From the NCBI GenBank assembly GCA_047967505.1, contig CM106540.1: 64,000 bases of DNA. The stretch is one strand, 5' to 3'. Positions within the stretch are counted from its first letter, which is position 1. Each line of letters begins with the position of its first letter. Below are positions 10,131 to 21,974 of the stretch, piece after piece. The DNA comes from Dipteris shenzhenensis. Lineage: Eukaryota; Polypodiophyta; Polypodiopsida; Gleicheniales. A program made the translations under genes and the position numbers. The notes beneath the pieces are model-generated. The model did not search any database. It saw only the letters and a list, made by a program, of their open reading frames with translations, and was not told the DNA's origin.

Positions 10131-13100
10131 CCCTATAATAGTATAGTTGATAATCTTATTTTGTATTCTCTCCAAGTAGCCTGGTGGGGCTGAGCAAAAC
10201 ATATTTGAATTTTTAATATAGCTTGTTTTTTAGTGTCAAATTCTCATCATGTGTGGCTCTTATGGCTCTATAATGTTACATCCATTGTTTATTAATTTGA
10301 CTTTATACTTAAGGGTATATTTCTAGACCAAGACAATATACATGTATACCACCTTTGCAAGAGAATTGGTCAATCTATTAATGTTCAAGTAGTTGGTAAT
10401 CTCATCAAGTAGTTAGTATTTTCATTAAACTTTGGTTTAAAAAGTTAGCTTTAAAAACTGCATTAGGAGTGTATTCAAGATTTTTTGAATTTTCTTTAGT
10501 CCAGTTTTGAAATTGGACTTTAGAGAAGTCCAATTTTTTTAAATACAATGTTTTATACACCTTATTAGCATAACTATAATACAATGCCCTTCACCTTTAA
10601 AACTATCTAAGCTTAAGGATGTCATTGCCTCATGTATAGTTGTCCTAACTCATTAGGCAAGGTCCTTAGGTCTTGTTTAGACTAAGGTGATTTTCAATAA
10701 GTCCATGTGTCCACATTTCTTTCCCATAAGTCAATAATTCATGAACTTTTCTCTATAAGGAACAAGTATAAGCCATGTAATACATGACCTATTGGATTAT
10801 GTTCCAAGCCATCAAACATCAACTCAGTAAAAAGCAACATATTATCAACATCGTTTTGACAAATTCTTGAGTTTTTGATTCATGTCTTCTTCTCAAGACT
10901 CAACCATTCCAAACTTATCTAGGGACTATCATCTAAAGTTCACATATAGCACAGAGTTTGAACCGGGGTATGAATCACAATCATTGCCAGGTCCTAAGCT
11001 TGTAGAACTCTCAACTGTACAACAACATGGTGTAACTCAGTGCGAAAGCATGAAAATTGTAACAGTCATTGAGCCTATGTTAAAAGTTCTCCATAATCAA
11101 GGTCGCTCCACTAGCTTGCCAAATACCCATACTCAAATACTCGTGGCCACCAAATATGTTAGGCAGTATGGTAACTAGTACTCGGTGTCACTCCAAGACA
11201 TCAGAATGCAAATTATAATGTATCTGGTCATGATCACTAGGATCTCAAGGATCTCGATGGAGAAATTCTCATATGACCAGCCTACGTTCTCAGAATAGAC
11301 AAAGTAAGAAAAGGAGGATCCTTTGTATTCAAGCTCAATCTGATTAACGGAGAGGAAGTGACCATTGGAATGTTGGATCATAATTTATAGTCCACTAGAT
11401 ACGATTTCTAGTTGGAACATTGGCCTAGAGCACTATCGGGCTGAGTTGCCTGGGGCATTCATAAGTAACTATACAACCCACACAAGTGAGCTACAACGAC
11501 ATTGATGAAAGCTGAGACAATAAAAAGGCCAAAAGTGGAAGGAAGGCAATAATCAGAATGAAGGCCAAAAGTGGAGGGTGGGCGATGATCATACGTTTGT
11601 CTTATTAGTCTTTTCGGTCATCATGGACCAAAGAGATGTAGCGGAATTCAAGTTGTATATATATAGAGCTACAGATAAAAGGGCTAAGAAGGGAAGCCTC
11701 TATTTCATGTTCTCTGTGGGCTGGTAGTTTCGATGAATAGCCATGGACTTGTAGACAATCATTAGGGAGGACACAACCAATAGTAAATAAAACTATTGTG
11801 GTCACCTCTATTCGTGCTCTCTCCCTGTGTATAGATCCTAGTTCAAAGTAAACAAGGGGCTCTCCATCCAACCATATTGTACATCACATTAAAGATCTAT
11901 GGGATTACCATCACAACAAGAGTTCTATGGGTCCCTCAATATAAGGTAGTATATGTAAATGTGAGCTTTCAAACGAGCTCTACTACTTAAACTTGCACAT
12001 GAACAACACACTCTAGGAGCACATAGATTTTTAGTGTCTCACATTGCTTGAAGGTGACCACAATCCTAGGGAGCTTATCATGTTGCCATCCTGTTGCCAT
12101 ACCCCATTTTTTCTCACTTGGCTATACATAGTTCAGCCACTAGTTTCTAATAGTAGTTGGTCCAACTTTCTTCTCACTCCTCAACCATAGCTGGGTGGCT
12201 CGAGGTTGTGGCTTGCCATCCACGAGATCCCCATGTGAGCTCTACCTCCCTTGTGTTTTGAGCTCTTGAGTCGACTATCTCTAAGTGGTACAGAATAGAG
12301 ACGTTCACTGAGGCCTTTGTCCAAAGTACAATGTCCTTACTTGTGTGAGAGGGGAGTAGTAAATATATCTAAGAAGTTTTGAACAAAACTTTTATGGATA
12401 CTCACCTAGACCACTAATGTGGTATCCCCCTCCATATCTCACAAGAAGTGCTAAATGTTCGTATCTTGAGTCTTGAAAATGTGTTCACCCAAACTTAGGG
12501 AAGGGGGGAAGATGTACTCGCCCATGTACTTAGCAAGCAATTATGCAAGTGGTGGTAGTGGGATTATCATGTGATCCAAGGGATGCCTTATATGGAAGCG
12601 ACATGATGCGAGGCAAAATCCATTGGGTCAAAGCATCCCATCTCCTCCTCCATGATATTCCATCTTTTAATAAACCGATTATACTACATTACTACATAGT
12701 AAAAGAGTGTGTGATTATATTCCTAGGGTTATATCATCATACCTAGTCATATACCCATGCTTAATTTATATCATGGTATAACAAGAGTAATACAAGAGTG
12801 TGTGTGTGGAAGTAATAGAGGGAAAAAGTGCATTCTCATGGACAAAATAAAATACTAGTGGGAATAAAGGAATTATCATCATCCCTTATCATCTCATGAT
12901 GGGTATAGTAATCCTAAAATCAAATCCATTTAAAAAGAATCCATTATTCTCATAATCCATTATCATTACTCCTTGTAGGCATACCCACTAGTTTTTAAGA
13001 GTCTCCAAGGGGATGGGTGTCCACCCTCAAAAAGTTACAAGGGTGTCCAAGGGGATGGGCATTTCCACCCCTTCTCCATGAATCCCTTACAATTTTCAAT

Positions 13101-14159
13101 CCATGGCAAGATTAATGCATGCATAATGTCAAGTCTATATGAACCTAATACACCTCACCATAGGAACAATTAAAAGGTCCAATGGAAAATGTTGTACTCA
13201 TTGGTGACCTCAAGTCAAGGTTGATAATACAAGTCAAGTTTTATGGTCTCTCATACTCCCCATAAGGGATGTCAATGAGAATCCTAGTGCATGCCAATAA
13301 TCAAAATTCATGGAAGATATCTGATCATTGCCAAAAGTGAAAATTCTCCCATTGAGTATAATGTATCTAGTGTTCAAGCAGACACATCATCAACCAACCA
13401 TCACCTGAAGGACACAATGAGGATGTGTGTGTGTGTGTGTCCCACCCCCAACCCAAAGGATAAGACCACGTCTGGAACTTACTCCCTACCTACTAATAAA
13501 AACTGGGATAAAAGTGGATTTGTATGATAAGTATCAAAATGAAAAAATGATGCCAATAGTAAATGCGTAAACGACTTATGCAAAATAGATATAGAAGCTA
13601 GTAACATATAATATAGATCACAAAATAAATGGGGATTACTCATACTAAAGAATTATCCAATGGATGTGAATTAATTGTATGGCACTAGCCCGTTTACCAA
13701 ATACTAGTTGGGAAATCAAAGTGTGTGTTTAGAGTAAAACGGTCCCATCAATAATTGAGCCATACAATTAATTCCATCAATTGGATAAAAAGTAAAAAAG
13801 GGGAGCATATAAGGAAATAAGTTGAAATATGCAACAACTAGAGCTTGCAAAAATTTCCACCAGAATTAATATTTTTAATAATATTGAGTTTGACAAACAT
13901 AATATTAAAAAAAGATGCTGAATGCTCAAGAAGTCCATGGTTCTGAGCTTAGGGTCCACTTACGTGCCACCATCCAAACAAACTAGGTGTTAGAACATCA
14001 TAGTTACATTTGGGTAGATAGGTAATGCCTGTTTTCCACATCTTATTATTGCTTTACCTAGGAATATAGACAACCACATGGATTCTTAGAAAATCAAAAC
14101 AAAATTTAAGTCTCAAGCGGAGTAAGGAGCGAAAGAAAGTGACATTTGAGTCACAAGTG
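10131..14159. other. Four kilobases without a recognisable gene
   Basis: The longest frames are 10882-11178 (plus, 98 codons, Ser/Thr/Gln-rich) and 11605-11871 (minus, 88 codons). Neither shows a motif or recognisable family. A (GT)n microsatellite of about 17 bp lies at 13424-13440. Two similar sentences of sequence, 'caaggggatgggtgtccaccc' and 'caaggggatgggcatttccacccc', lie at about 13008 and 13049. Degraded transposon DNA is likely but not shown. Confidence 0.35.
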
Positions 14160-14312
14160 GAGTAAGGAGTAGGTGTGCGCATGGGTTGAGAAGAGATTAG
14201 AGGAGGTATGGGAGGATTAGTGTGCTTGGTGTGTGGGGTGGTTAAAAAGATAGTGTAAAGGGGAGATTTCATGGGTGGTACATAAAAGAAAAATTCATAG
14301 TTGGGAAAGTAT

Positions 14313-14353
<41 letters not shown>

Positions 14354-14905
14354 TGCAGCTTAATTCATTGCTAGTCCACATGTTGGTCCACTTCATAGAT
14401 TATATGAATATTTTAAGCTAATTCCTTTGGAATGGAATTTGATAGTTGCATCTTCAACACTCTTCCCTAATCTTTGCACTCTTGTAAAATGAGTGCATGG
14501 GTTGAGAAGAGATTAGAGGAGGTATGGGAGGATTAGTGTGCTTAGTATGTGGGGTGGTTAAAAAGAGAGTGCTTAGTGTGCCTAGTGTGTGGGGTGGTTA
14601 AAAAGAGAGTGCTTAGTGTGTGGGGTGGTTAAAAAGAGAGTGCTTAGTGTGCTTAGTGTGTGGGGTGGTTAAAAAGGGAGTGTAAAGGTGAGATTTCATG
14701 GGTGGTACATAAAGAACAATTCGTAGTTGGGGAAGTATACGTTTGTGTGTGTGGATTTGTGCGTACGTGTGTGTAAGTAGCTTAATTCATTGCTAGTCCA
14801 CACTGGTATACAATCTTGATAGATTATATCAATATTTTGAGCTAATTTCTTTGGAATAGAATTTGATAGTTGCATCCTCAACACTCTTCCCTAATCTCTA
14901 CACTA
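14160..14905 (+). repeat. Direct duplication of about 300-400 bp with microsatellite
   Basis: 'catgggttgagaagagattag' occurs at about 14179 and 14497. 'ttaattcattgctagtccaca' to 'caacactcttccctaatct' occurs at about 14361-14476 and 14781-14898. The second copy contains four internal repeats of 'gcttagtgtgtggggtggttaaaaag'. A (GT)n run of about 38 bp lies at 14313-14351 in the first copy and is reduced to a short mixed GT tract in the second. Confidence 0.8.
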
Positions 14906-16794
14906 GACTTGTAGATCTGGGGGTAATAGCAACAATATTTTCTCTATTTCTTTTATTTAAAAAATTCCTTCTCACTAACTATGGAGAGACAAGAGCAAGT
15001 ACAGTGGGCTTCTATTATTCTAATAAGCCTTGAATGCCTTCGACCAATTTTAGCTACTCCGATCCTACTTTTTGCCCAAATGCTTTGACATGTTGCAGTG
15101 GCCAATGATCAATTTTCACATTCCCTACCCCCTAAGTGTTTGTTATAGTCTTCTATTCTACTTCATGCTATAAAATGTCCTTGCGCTAGTCTAGTGTGTT
15201 AGGCTCCGTGTGTCAACTCTTGATCTCTCACAATGTAGCCTTGCTTAGATACTAATGTCATGAAAATAGGAATTCACCATGCCCAAAATTATGAAAACAT
15301 GAACAAAGGAATCAAAAGCAACTAAGAAGAGAGAAGCAACTCAACATTGCATCCAATTTGCCTCCTCTAGATTGTGGCTCTTGCTTCCCATCTAGAGCAT
15401 ATAAAATCTTTTATTCAAAAGAAAAAAGGGATATTAAGAGTACATCCACAAGCATCCCTTATCCAAAAAGAGCCCTTAAGAGTACATCCAAAAGCATCCC
15501 TTATCCACAATTGGAAGGATTTCTCAACATAGCTCCACGAGCTCAAAATATCTCAAGGCTTAATATGCCCTCATTTAAAAATTATTTAAATATATTCGCC
15601 CACGACTTGATATACATTTTTTTACAATATTGGTCCATGGCCTTTATCAACCATTCAATATTCTCCATTGGTATTACCTGCACTATCTCCATTCCTTTCC
15701 TCATATGTATTCAAGCTACCAATTGTCTTTAGTTGATTAATCATCACACTAATATAATCAAGCTTGATATACAAACATCGAAATACCAAATATGTGTGAT
15801 TGTAATAACAAAAGTCACACTAGGGACGTCAATATTAACATGGAATCACCCACAATACCAACCATCTACCTTGATAAAATTTTGATACTTTTGACTTCTT
15901 TGTGGGGAACCTAAATTGGTACGCTGCATTGTGTGTCCATGCTACACTTAAATCGGTAGCCTTGCATTGTATCCAATTTTCATAATCATCCCTAGTGTGG
16001 AAAATACATTTTTGTACCAAAACAAGCATTCCTACTCCCCTTATGATGCCACTTATGGGATTGGAGGAGTGATTGCGATGTGCATGTCCATTGGTTTGCC
16101 AAATACTCACCAAATATCAAACCAATGAATTGCACATGCAAGATGTGAGAGTACTCTTCTACTAAGCAGAGGCTTTGTCAATGGCCTTTTTTTGCACCAT
16201 TAAAGTCAATAAAAAGGCCTGTATAAAAGTTATCCCTTTGCTCTAAAAAATCCATTACAAGGAAAATGAGTGTACTACAAAGTAATAGGACAATTTATCT
16301 TTTTCTCTCTTAAGGAGAGCTTTGGGTGAGGATGAATGAAACAATCTTGGTCGTTAGATCTAGGGGAATCAATTTTGTATGTCGGATGCCCATACAATAA
16401 CTGTTCATTTCTGGTAAAACCGTTTCATTTCTCATGAAATTGTTGGAGCTTGACGATGGCTTTTCACTCATGGCTGCATCTCTCTTCATCTTCGAGAAAT
16501 CCTCGCCTTAGCAAGCAATTTTTTATGAAACCACAGCGCCACATCACCGAATTCCTGCCTCTAACCAGACATTTCAAGAACAGACTCCAGACGTAGGGCT
16601 TGATGATCACAAGATTGATTTTCCAATCATGGAACTTTGTAAGGTCTGTGTGTGCGCGTGCGCTTTTGTGTTACCCATGACCATCATATATATATTTCCT
16701 TGTATGGATCGAGTTGTGTTGTTTGCATAACTTGTATATTCTGAGAAGGTCAAGACTAGCCCGCTGATGATTGCTCGTGTCTAATTCTTGCACG
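14906..16794. other. Stretch without a recognisable gene, one short duplication
   Basis: A 42-bp direct repeat 'aagagtacatccaMaagcatcccttatcca' lies at about 15436 and 15478. Short open frames (15358-15732 plus, 15835-16113 minus) show no known motif. Upstream parts of the GPAT pseudogene may reach into 16300-16794, but I could not read conserved motifs there. Confidence 0.35.
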
Positions 16795-17131
16795 CAAGAG
16801 GCTTACATTGTGCCTCCCAACTCGATAATGAAAGCTATAAGCGTCAACAAGCTCCTTAAACCCATTGTATTCCATGATGGCAGATTGGCGGCCAAGCCAA
16901 CACCACTGTGAGCCTTGCTAACCCTCCTTTGGATCCCCTTGGGCTTACTTCTTGGACTACTTCGTATCGCAGCTCTAGCATTGCTCTTGATGAAAATGGT
17001 CTACCATGCCTGTTGGGTGCTTGGGGTACGCGTGATCGTCAAGGGCAACCCTCTAGTTGACGTGAAATTATAGTTTGGCAAGCTAGGTGTGCTCTTTGTG
17101 TGTTCTCATAGATTGCTTTTGGATCTCGTCT
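16795..17131 (+). pseudogene. GPAT pseudogene, front part (plant sn-2 acyltransferase)
   Basis: One plus frame reads EAYIVPPNS, then [42 protein letters not shown] and GVLFVCSHRLLLDLV. This is the usual order in plant GPAT4/6/8-type enzymes just after the phosphatase-like domain: the FHDGRL.Q.PTP segment, a membrane helix, KGNPP, and the block containing the H(X)4D acyltransferase motif, here HRLLLD. These enzymes acylate glycerol-3-phosphate for cutin and suberin in the ER. Two in-frame stops (TGA after PTPL, TAG after VDVKL) show it is dead. Coding similarity ends abruptly after the codon GTC at 17128-17130. The next part of the protein is found at 38678-38971 on the opposite strand, and together they read without loss. 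Confidence 0.8.
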
Positions 17132-17157
17132 AACACCTATTTCATTAATTTTGGACT
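17132..17157 (+). mobile_element. 26-bp terminal repeat at the GPAT break (copy 1)
   Basis: The sequence begins AACACCTATTTC and ends TTTGGACT. It follows GPAT coding sequence directly and is identical over 26 bp to 38972-38997, which borders the other GPAT half. Beyond it the two loci differ. GTCT is present on the GPAT side of both breaks, fitting a 4-bp target duplication. I read it as the terminal inverted repeat of an element that inserted into GPAT. Confidence 0.65.
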
Positions 17158-17260
17158 TTTTGTGTTGTTTTTGGACGAAGCCCAAAAATCCTTCCCAAAT
17201 GAAAACTTTACTTTATGAAAATATCCTTTCCAAATCAAAATTTTACTTTCTAAAAAGTTT

Positions 17261-17620
17261 CTTCCCAAATCAAAAGTTCACTTTGTGGCACTGTCATATT
17301 CACATAAAAATATTGTTTTTTCAATCTATACTTTTGCACCAACATGCAAGAATTTGAAATAATCCTATATTAGAAATTCTAGCTATATCTAAGTTATTTG
17401 TTAATTTAATTATTTTTAATATTTTTCCTTGATGTTTTTCCTTCCCAAATCAAAAGTTCACTTTGTGGCTCTATCATATTCACATACAAATATTGTTTTT
17501 TCAATCTATACTTTTACACCAACATGCAAGAATTTGAAATAATCCTATATTAGAAATTCTAGCTATATCTAAGTTATTTGTTAATTTAATTATTTTAAAT
17601 ATTTTTCCTTGACGTTTTTC
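17261..17620 (+). repeat. Tandem duplication, two units of 180 bp
   Basis: 'cttcccaaatcaaaagttca' starts units at 17261 and 17441. They are nearly identical through 'taatttaattatttt.aatatttttccttga.gtttttc'. The duplication is recent. It lies just inside the putative element end at 17132. Confidence 0.9.
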
Positions 17621-17920
17621 GTTGACGTGATAAATTTATAAATCCATGAAAGGAGACTTAAATATTTCATGAAAATAACATTGTCACTCGGCAATATGCA
17701 CAAAATTTAACAAAACTTTTAATAAATAGAAAGAAGACATGATGCCATAAGACCAAAGAGGGATAATAGCAATTGTAGCTTTATGTATATGATTACATTG
17801 AGAGACGTTGCTCTTAGCTACAGTCTTTATATCCAAAATGATATAGATTGAACATATGTTTACAATTTAAATTGTTGCTCTTAAAGAGCCTCAATTCGTG
17901 CCATCTGCATAATTTGACAC
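17621..17920. other. AT-rich spacer, nothing recognised
   Basis: No open frame or repeat of note lies between the 180-bp duplication and the 174-bp repeat. Confidence 0.4.
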
Positions 17921-18310
17921 CCCATTGTCTTATTGCTCAATGTCACGACAGTCCCTTGCCAGTTGCCATCTGCATAATTTGACCTAGGCTTGTCTTGCCA
18001 AGCCTTGCCCCTTGGGTGCATTGACTCCCCATTGTCTTATTGCTCAATGCGATAGTCCCTTGCCAGGTGCCATCTGCATTAACTCCCTGTTGTCTTGCCA
18101 AGCCTTGACCCTTGGGTGACATCCAGTGCAAAATACAGGTGCCATCTGCATTAACTCCCACAAGTTATCTTGCCAAGCCTTGCCCCTTGGGTGCATTGAC
18201 TCCCCATTGTCTTATTGCTCAATGTGATAGTCCCTTGCCAGGTGCCATCTGCATTAACTCCCTATTGTCTTGGCAAGCCTTGACCCTTGGGTGACATCCA
18301 GTGCATATTT
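17921..18310 (-). repeat. Tandem repeat, about 2.3 units of 174 bp
   Basis: 'ttgggtgcattgactccccattgtcttattgctcaatg' recurs with a period of about 174 bp, at about 18014 and 18188, with a partial unit from about 17921. A shorter inner motif 'ggtgccatctgcattaactcc' occurs four times. The array lies within 150 bp of the stop codon of the transposase-like gene. Confidence 0.85.
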
Positions 18311-18427
18311 TGACTCTCATTTGACATACGAGGTGATGACTCTGATTATAATTGTCTTGGATTGGCTCCTTGCCTAGTACCCAAATAAAATCCTTCTGAA
18401 TCAATGGACTTCAATACAAAGCTTTAA

Positions 18428-21400
18428 TCATGGACATTCTTCATTTGCGCTATCTCCTTCTACTTCCTCCATGGCGAGCATCCTTAAAAATTCATGTATA
18501 TGCAAAATAGTTTGCTGTGGTATTTTTATTTTTCCTTCTACCTCATATCCCATGTGCTTCTTTGATTTCTTTGCCCTTGAATGCCAAGACACTATGATTG
18601 TCTCCGTCGAAACTTGAGAGACTGCTTCATCATTTGGGACCCACTCCTTCATTATACAATTAGTAATATAATGTGTTGTTATCCATATTCTCCTTCCTGC
18701 CATAAATGTTGTAGCTCTCCCTTGGTCATCTCTTTGCACATCAACTACTTTTGCAACCCAAAACTTCACATTCTCATATTCATCATCCGATGGCCGAACC
18801 ACAACAAAACAATCAACCTCTATATCTACTTGTGGCATAAACTCTCTCTTCTTCGGTCCACAATATGGATGTGGGAGTAATGATACAAAATCATTTTCAA
18901 AGACTGGAGCTGGGCGCAAATCGTTATGAACATTTGGCCAAAACATATTGCATTCTTCCTTGACATCCTTTGAGCCTCGCATTCTCTCAAGGTCCTTTAT
19001 TAAATTTCGTGTCTTGTTAATTACAGTGGTAGTGTGTTCTCTCCAAGCAGGCTTCGAATCAGGATATCTCTGGAGCATTTCCTCTTTGTATGTAATAAAT
19101 GCTTTTAATCCATCTATTTCACAATTAGACCTCTCATTAAATTCTTGTATAGGAGCCCATGTTGGATACCTTTCCTTGCTGGGAATTGAAGTTAAGAGAC
19201 TGTAAGGTTCTTCAGGTTCCCATTTTGTATCATGAGAATACTGTTGCCATTGCATTACGGGTTTTTCATCTTTTAAAAAAAAACGAAAGTAGTGTGGATT
19301 GGTATGACCTGTCAATGCATCACCACCCGTTTGTATGAAAGGTAGAATGAAGCTCTTCCAATCATACATTCTTTCGAGCCTCTCACATACTGTACTTTCC
19401 CTGCCACATCTTCTTACCAAGTCATCTATTGTCTCCACATCCTTGCATTTAAGCTCCCTTGAGACTGTGCTAAAAACCTGATCGATATCCTCATGTGTAT
19501 GCCCAACATACAAAAATCCACATTCGACCTCATTGAAGATTCGATGAGCAACTAGCATGGAGCAGAAGGCAAACATAAGTACATTCTTATTTTCTCGCCA
19601 GCAATTATTAGCTTGTATTCTCAAAGTCGGTGGCAGGCGACCTTTTTCTGCATGTACATTGCGAATTGCCTTCATAATAGATGTTACAACTTGATTGCTA
19701 TCATGTAGATGCAAGGAATCAATCCATATATCTGCAAAGAACTTAATTCCATGCACTAACACTCCACATAGATGTGTCTTTAGAAAGTGCTTTCCTTGTA
19801 ATTTAGGTGGAGTGGCAACAAAACGAGGCAATGTTGTTGTATTCTGATCCATGCCATCTACAATAAGACACATGTAGTCATCAAGATGCGAAATAGCTTG
19901 CTCCTTCCAAAATGCATATTTTTGTCTGGAATGTCGAATAAGGTCATGATGAGATTTTCGGTTTTTTTTGTATAATTCCCTTTGATTTGGACATGTTGCA
20001 CTCTCAATCGCTTGCTTTAAATCATCACAGACATTGCACTTTGACATTTTTTGCCTCCTTGGGATTTTAACATATCCAAAGTTCTTCTTCCAAAGAGTAT
20101 ACAAAGTATGAGAAGAAGCTACAGCATCCCCTCTTTGCCTTTGCTTTTCTGCAATAGAGTCAAATACTTCGAGCTTTGTCAAGCCCATTGGAAGGTGCAT
20201 TTCAGTGATCGTATCACCGTTAGGGAGTTTGGTAGATATATGGGGTTGAGGCAAAGCATTTTCATGTATGAAGTCTTGTAAAATTGCTGCTGCCCTGACA
20301 GTTGAGATTCTTGATTTGGACCTTCCTCTATTACCGTGAATGCTAAATTTGTTGCCGCCCTTTGCCTTGGTGACTAAATCCCAATATGTACCATGGGATA
20401 ATCCAGTAATATTGCGATATGCCTTATTGCAAATCCTTTTTCCATTTACGAGAGGTTTTACCTTTTGTCTTGAACTTAGCCTTTTATTGCCATTCTGAAG
20501 AAAGCAAGAGAGACTTATGAGAAGGTATTCATTTCTTTCGCTTCCCCTTCTTTGCCACACGTGTCCTCTACATTCCCTGATGTCTGCAAGATCAATGAAG
20601 CGCATACATCTTCGCTTGCAACATAGATATCCCAATGCATTTAACATGTTCTCCTCCTTCATTACTCTCTTCCTCTTTGGTTGCTTTTGTGGATCTGCCT
20701 GGATTCTCTTTCTCTTCATGCATATGTATGACCGTTTTCGTTCCTCGTACACATTGTTATCTGTATTTATGCACTTCTTCTCCTCACATTTGTTTGTAAC
20801 CAAGCATCCATGATTGGTCGTTGCATCCTTGTTCATATCACAATCAAAGTTAAATACTGAATAATCCTCTGTTGATCTCATCCTCATTTTTAACATACTC
20901 TTAGGACCATTCAATGAATTCAATATTCTACGAGAGTATTGAGAACCTTGAAACTCTTCCACTCCTGAGAGAACATCACTCATTGGGACATCTTGCATGG
21001 CTTTCACAAATCCACAACCTTGATTGACACCAGGTTTGTTAATATGCATGAACTCATCCACACTTGACAAGACATCGCTATTGAAACCTTTGCCCTTCTC
21101 ACTGTGCAAGAATTCATCCACCCCAGATAAGGCTTCGCTTCTAAAATCATTTTGTTTCTTGGAACCAATGAACTCATCCACTCCAGATAAGATGTCACTT
21201 CTATAATTGAGTATATTGAAATCATCCATATTTGAAGTGATAGAGCCTGGCACATGGGCACGCTTTTTAGGTCCTTTGATATTGTAGTATGCGTTGTCTT
21301 TATCATTGAAAACCACGTGCCTCTTTCTCATGTTTAAAAATTGCATGCTCCATCTCATATTCTTGCCTACCTCATAGTAGGGATCACATAAGGATGTTAT

Positions 21401-21859
21401 GTTATCAACCATACCATCATCAGTGACTTTTAGAATCCTCATCTGCGCAAATGACCATTGCTCCACTTGTTCAAATCCCAATACTTCACCTTCTGCTACA
21501 ATCTTATTTGCAAATGATCTCATTTGTAAAATGTCCCCTATAGTAAAATCCAAGGTGGTGCACTTTGTATTCTTGATAATGTCTGTTGCATAAGTCTCAT
21601 CTTTGTCCCATGCTATAAATGATTTGTTGGATGTATTGTAGGGCATAACATCTCCAAGTGTTTCCATATCTCCACATTTATACTTTAGCTCAACATGTGC
21701 GCTAAGAATCTTTGATACAGTAACTGCTACCTTATCTTCGCCAAGTCTTCGAAAGTGGCAAAGTGAATTGGGATCACTATCATGGATTGTAGCAAATGCA
21801 ACTACTTCTCTTTTGCTACATAAAATCACATCCATCCCTGGAACAAAATCTATAGCCAT
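18428..21859 (-). CDS. Large transposase-like protein (RNase-H-like core, DUF7869-type)
   Basis: The open frame runs uninterrupted for about 1143 codons from the first ATG at 21857-21859. It could extend upstream, since a splice-acceptor-like 'ccactgcag' lies at about 21890. In order: an N-terminal domain (about 1-90) with GMDVILCSKREVVAFATI, resembling segments of plant transposase-associated proteins; an acidic linker (about 215-305) with four SDVLSGVDEF-like repeats; a bipartite basic nuclear signal (KRKRIQ...PKRKRV, about 382-399); a Cys/His-containing central region; then a core with IVDGMDQ (about 667), QANNCWRENKN (about 749) and GHTHEDIDQ (about 786). That last trio matches the family I know as DUF7869-like. 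A C-terminal part from about 1000 resembles a chromatin-reader-type fold. The middle acidic position, usually Asp-Asn, is Asn-Asn here, so catalysis may be lost although the frame is intact. The gene lies between a 174-bp repeat and a large satellite and may belong to the element that split GPAT. Family assignment is from memory of motifs. Confidence 0.75.
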   Translation of the reverse strand: MAIDFVPGMDVILCSKREVVAFATIHDSDPNSLCHFRRLGEDKVAVTVSKILSAHVELKYKCGDMETLGDVMPYNTSNKSFIAWDKDETYATDIIKNTKCTTLDFTIGDILQMRSFANKIVAEGEVLGFEQVEQWSFAQMRILKVTDDGMVDNITSLCDPYYEVGKNMRWSMQFLNMRKRHVVFNDKDNAYYNIKGPKKRAHVPGSITSNMDDFNILNYRSDILSGVDEFIGSKKQNDFRSEALSGVDEFLHSEKGKGFNSDVLSSVDEFMHINKPGVNQGCGFVKAMQDVPMSDVLSGVEEFQGSQYSRRILNSLNGPKSMLKMRMRSTEDYSVFNFDCDMNKDATTNHGCLVTNKCEEKKCINTDNNVYEERKRSYICMKRKRIQADPQKQPKRKRVMKEENMLNALGYLCCKRRCMRFIDLADIRECRGHVWQRRGSERNEYLLISLSCFLQNGNKRLSSRQKVKPLVNGKRICNKAYRNITGLSHGTYWDLVTKAKGGNKFSIHGNRGRSKSRISTVRAAAILQDFIHENALPQPHISTKLPNGDTITEMHLPMGLTKLEVFDSIAEKQRQRGDAVASSHTLYTLWKKNFGYVKIPRRQKMSKCNVCDDLKQAIESATCPNQRELYKKNRKSHHDLIRHSRQKYAFWKEQAISHLDDYMCLIVDGMDQNTTTLPRFVATPPKLQGKHFLKTHLCGVLVHGIKFFADIWIDSLHLHDSNQVVTSIMKAIRNVHAEKGRLPPTLRIQANNCWRENKNVLMFAFCSMLVAHRIFNEVECGFLYVGHTHEDIDQVFSTVSRELKCKDVETIDDLVRRCGRESTVCERLERMYDWKSFILPFIQTGGDALTGHTNPHYFRFFLKDEKPVMQWQQYSHDTKWEPEEPYSLLTSIPSKERYPTWAPIQEFNERSNCEIDGLKAFITYKEEMLQRYPDSKPAWREHTTTVINKTRNLIKDLERMRGSKDVKEECNMFWPNVHNDLRPAPVFENDFVSLLPHPYCGPKKREFMPQVDIEVDCFVVVRPSDDEYENVKFWVAKVVDVQRDDQGRATTFMAGRRIWITTHYITNCIMKEWVPNDEAVSQVSTETIIVSWHSRAKKSKKHMGYEVEGKIKIPQQTILHIHEFLRMLAMEEVEGDSANEECP

Positions 21860-21974
21860 CTCCTTTGTGAGAGTCCTTCGCAAGCAAGCTGCAGTGGCAA
21901 CAATTACATAAATATTAGTCTCTTTTTAATAATCTACTTATTTATTATAATTTTTAATTAGTACTTAATTTATT

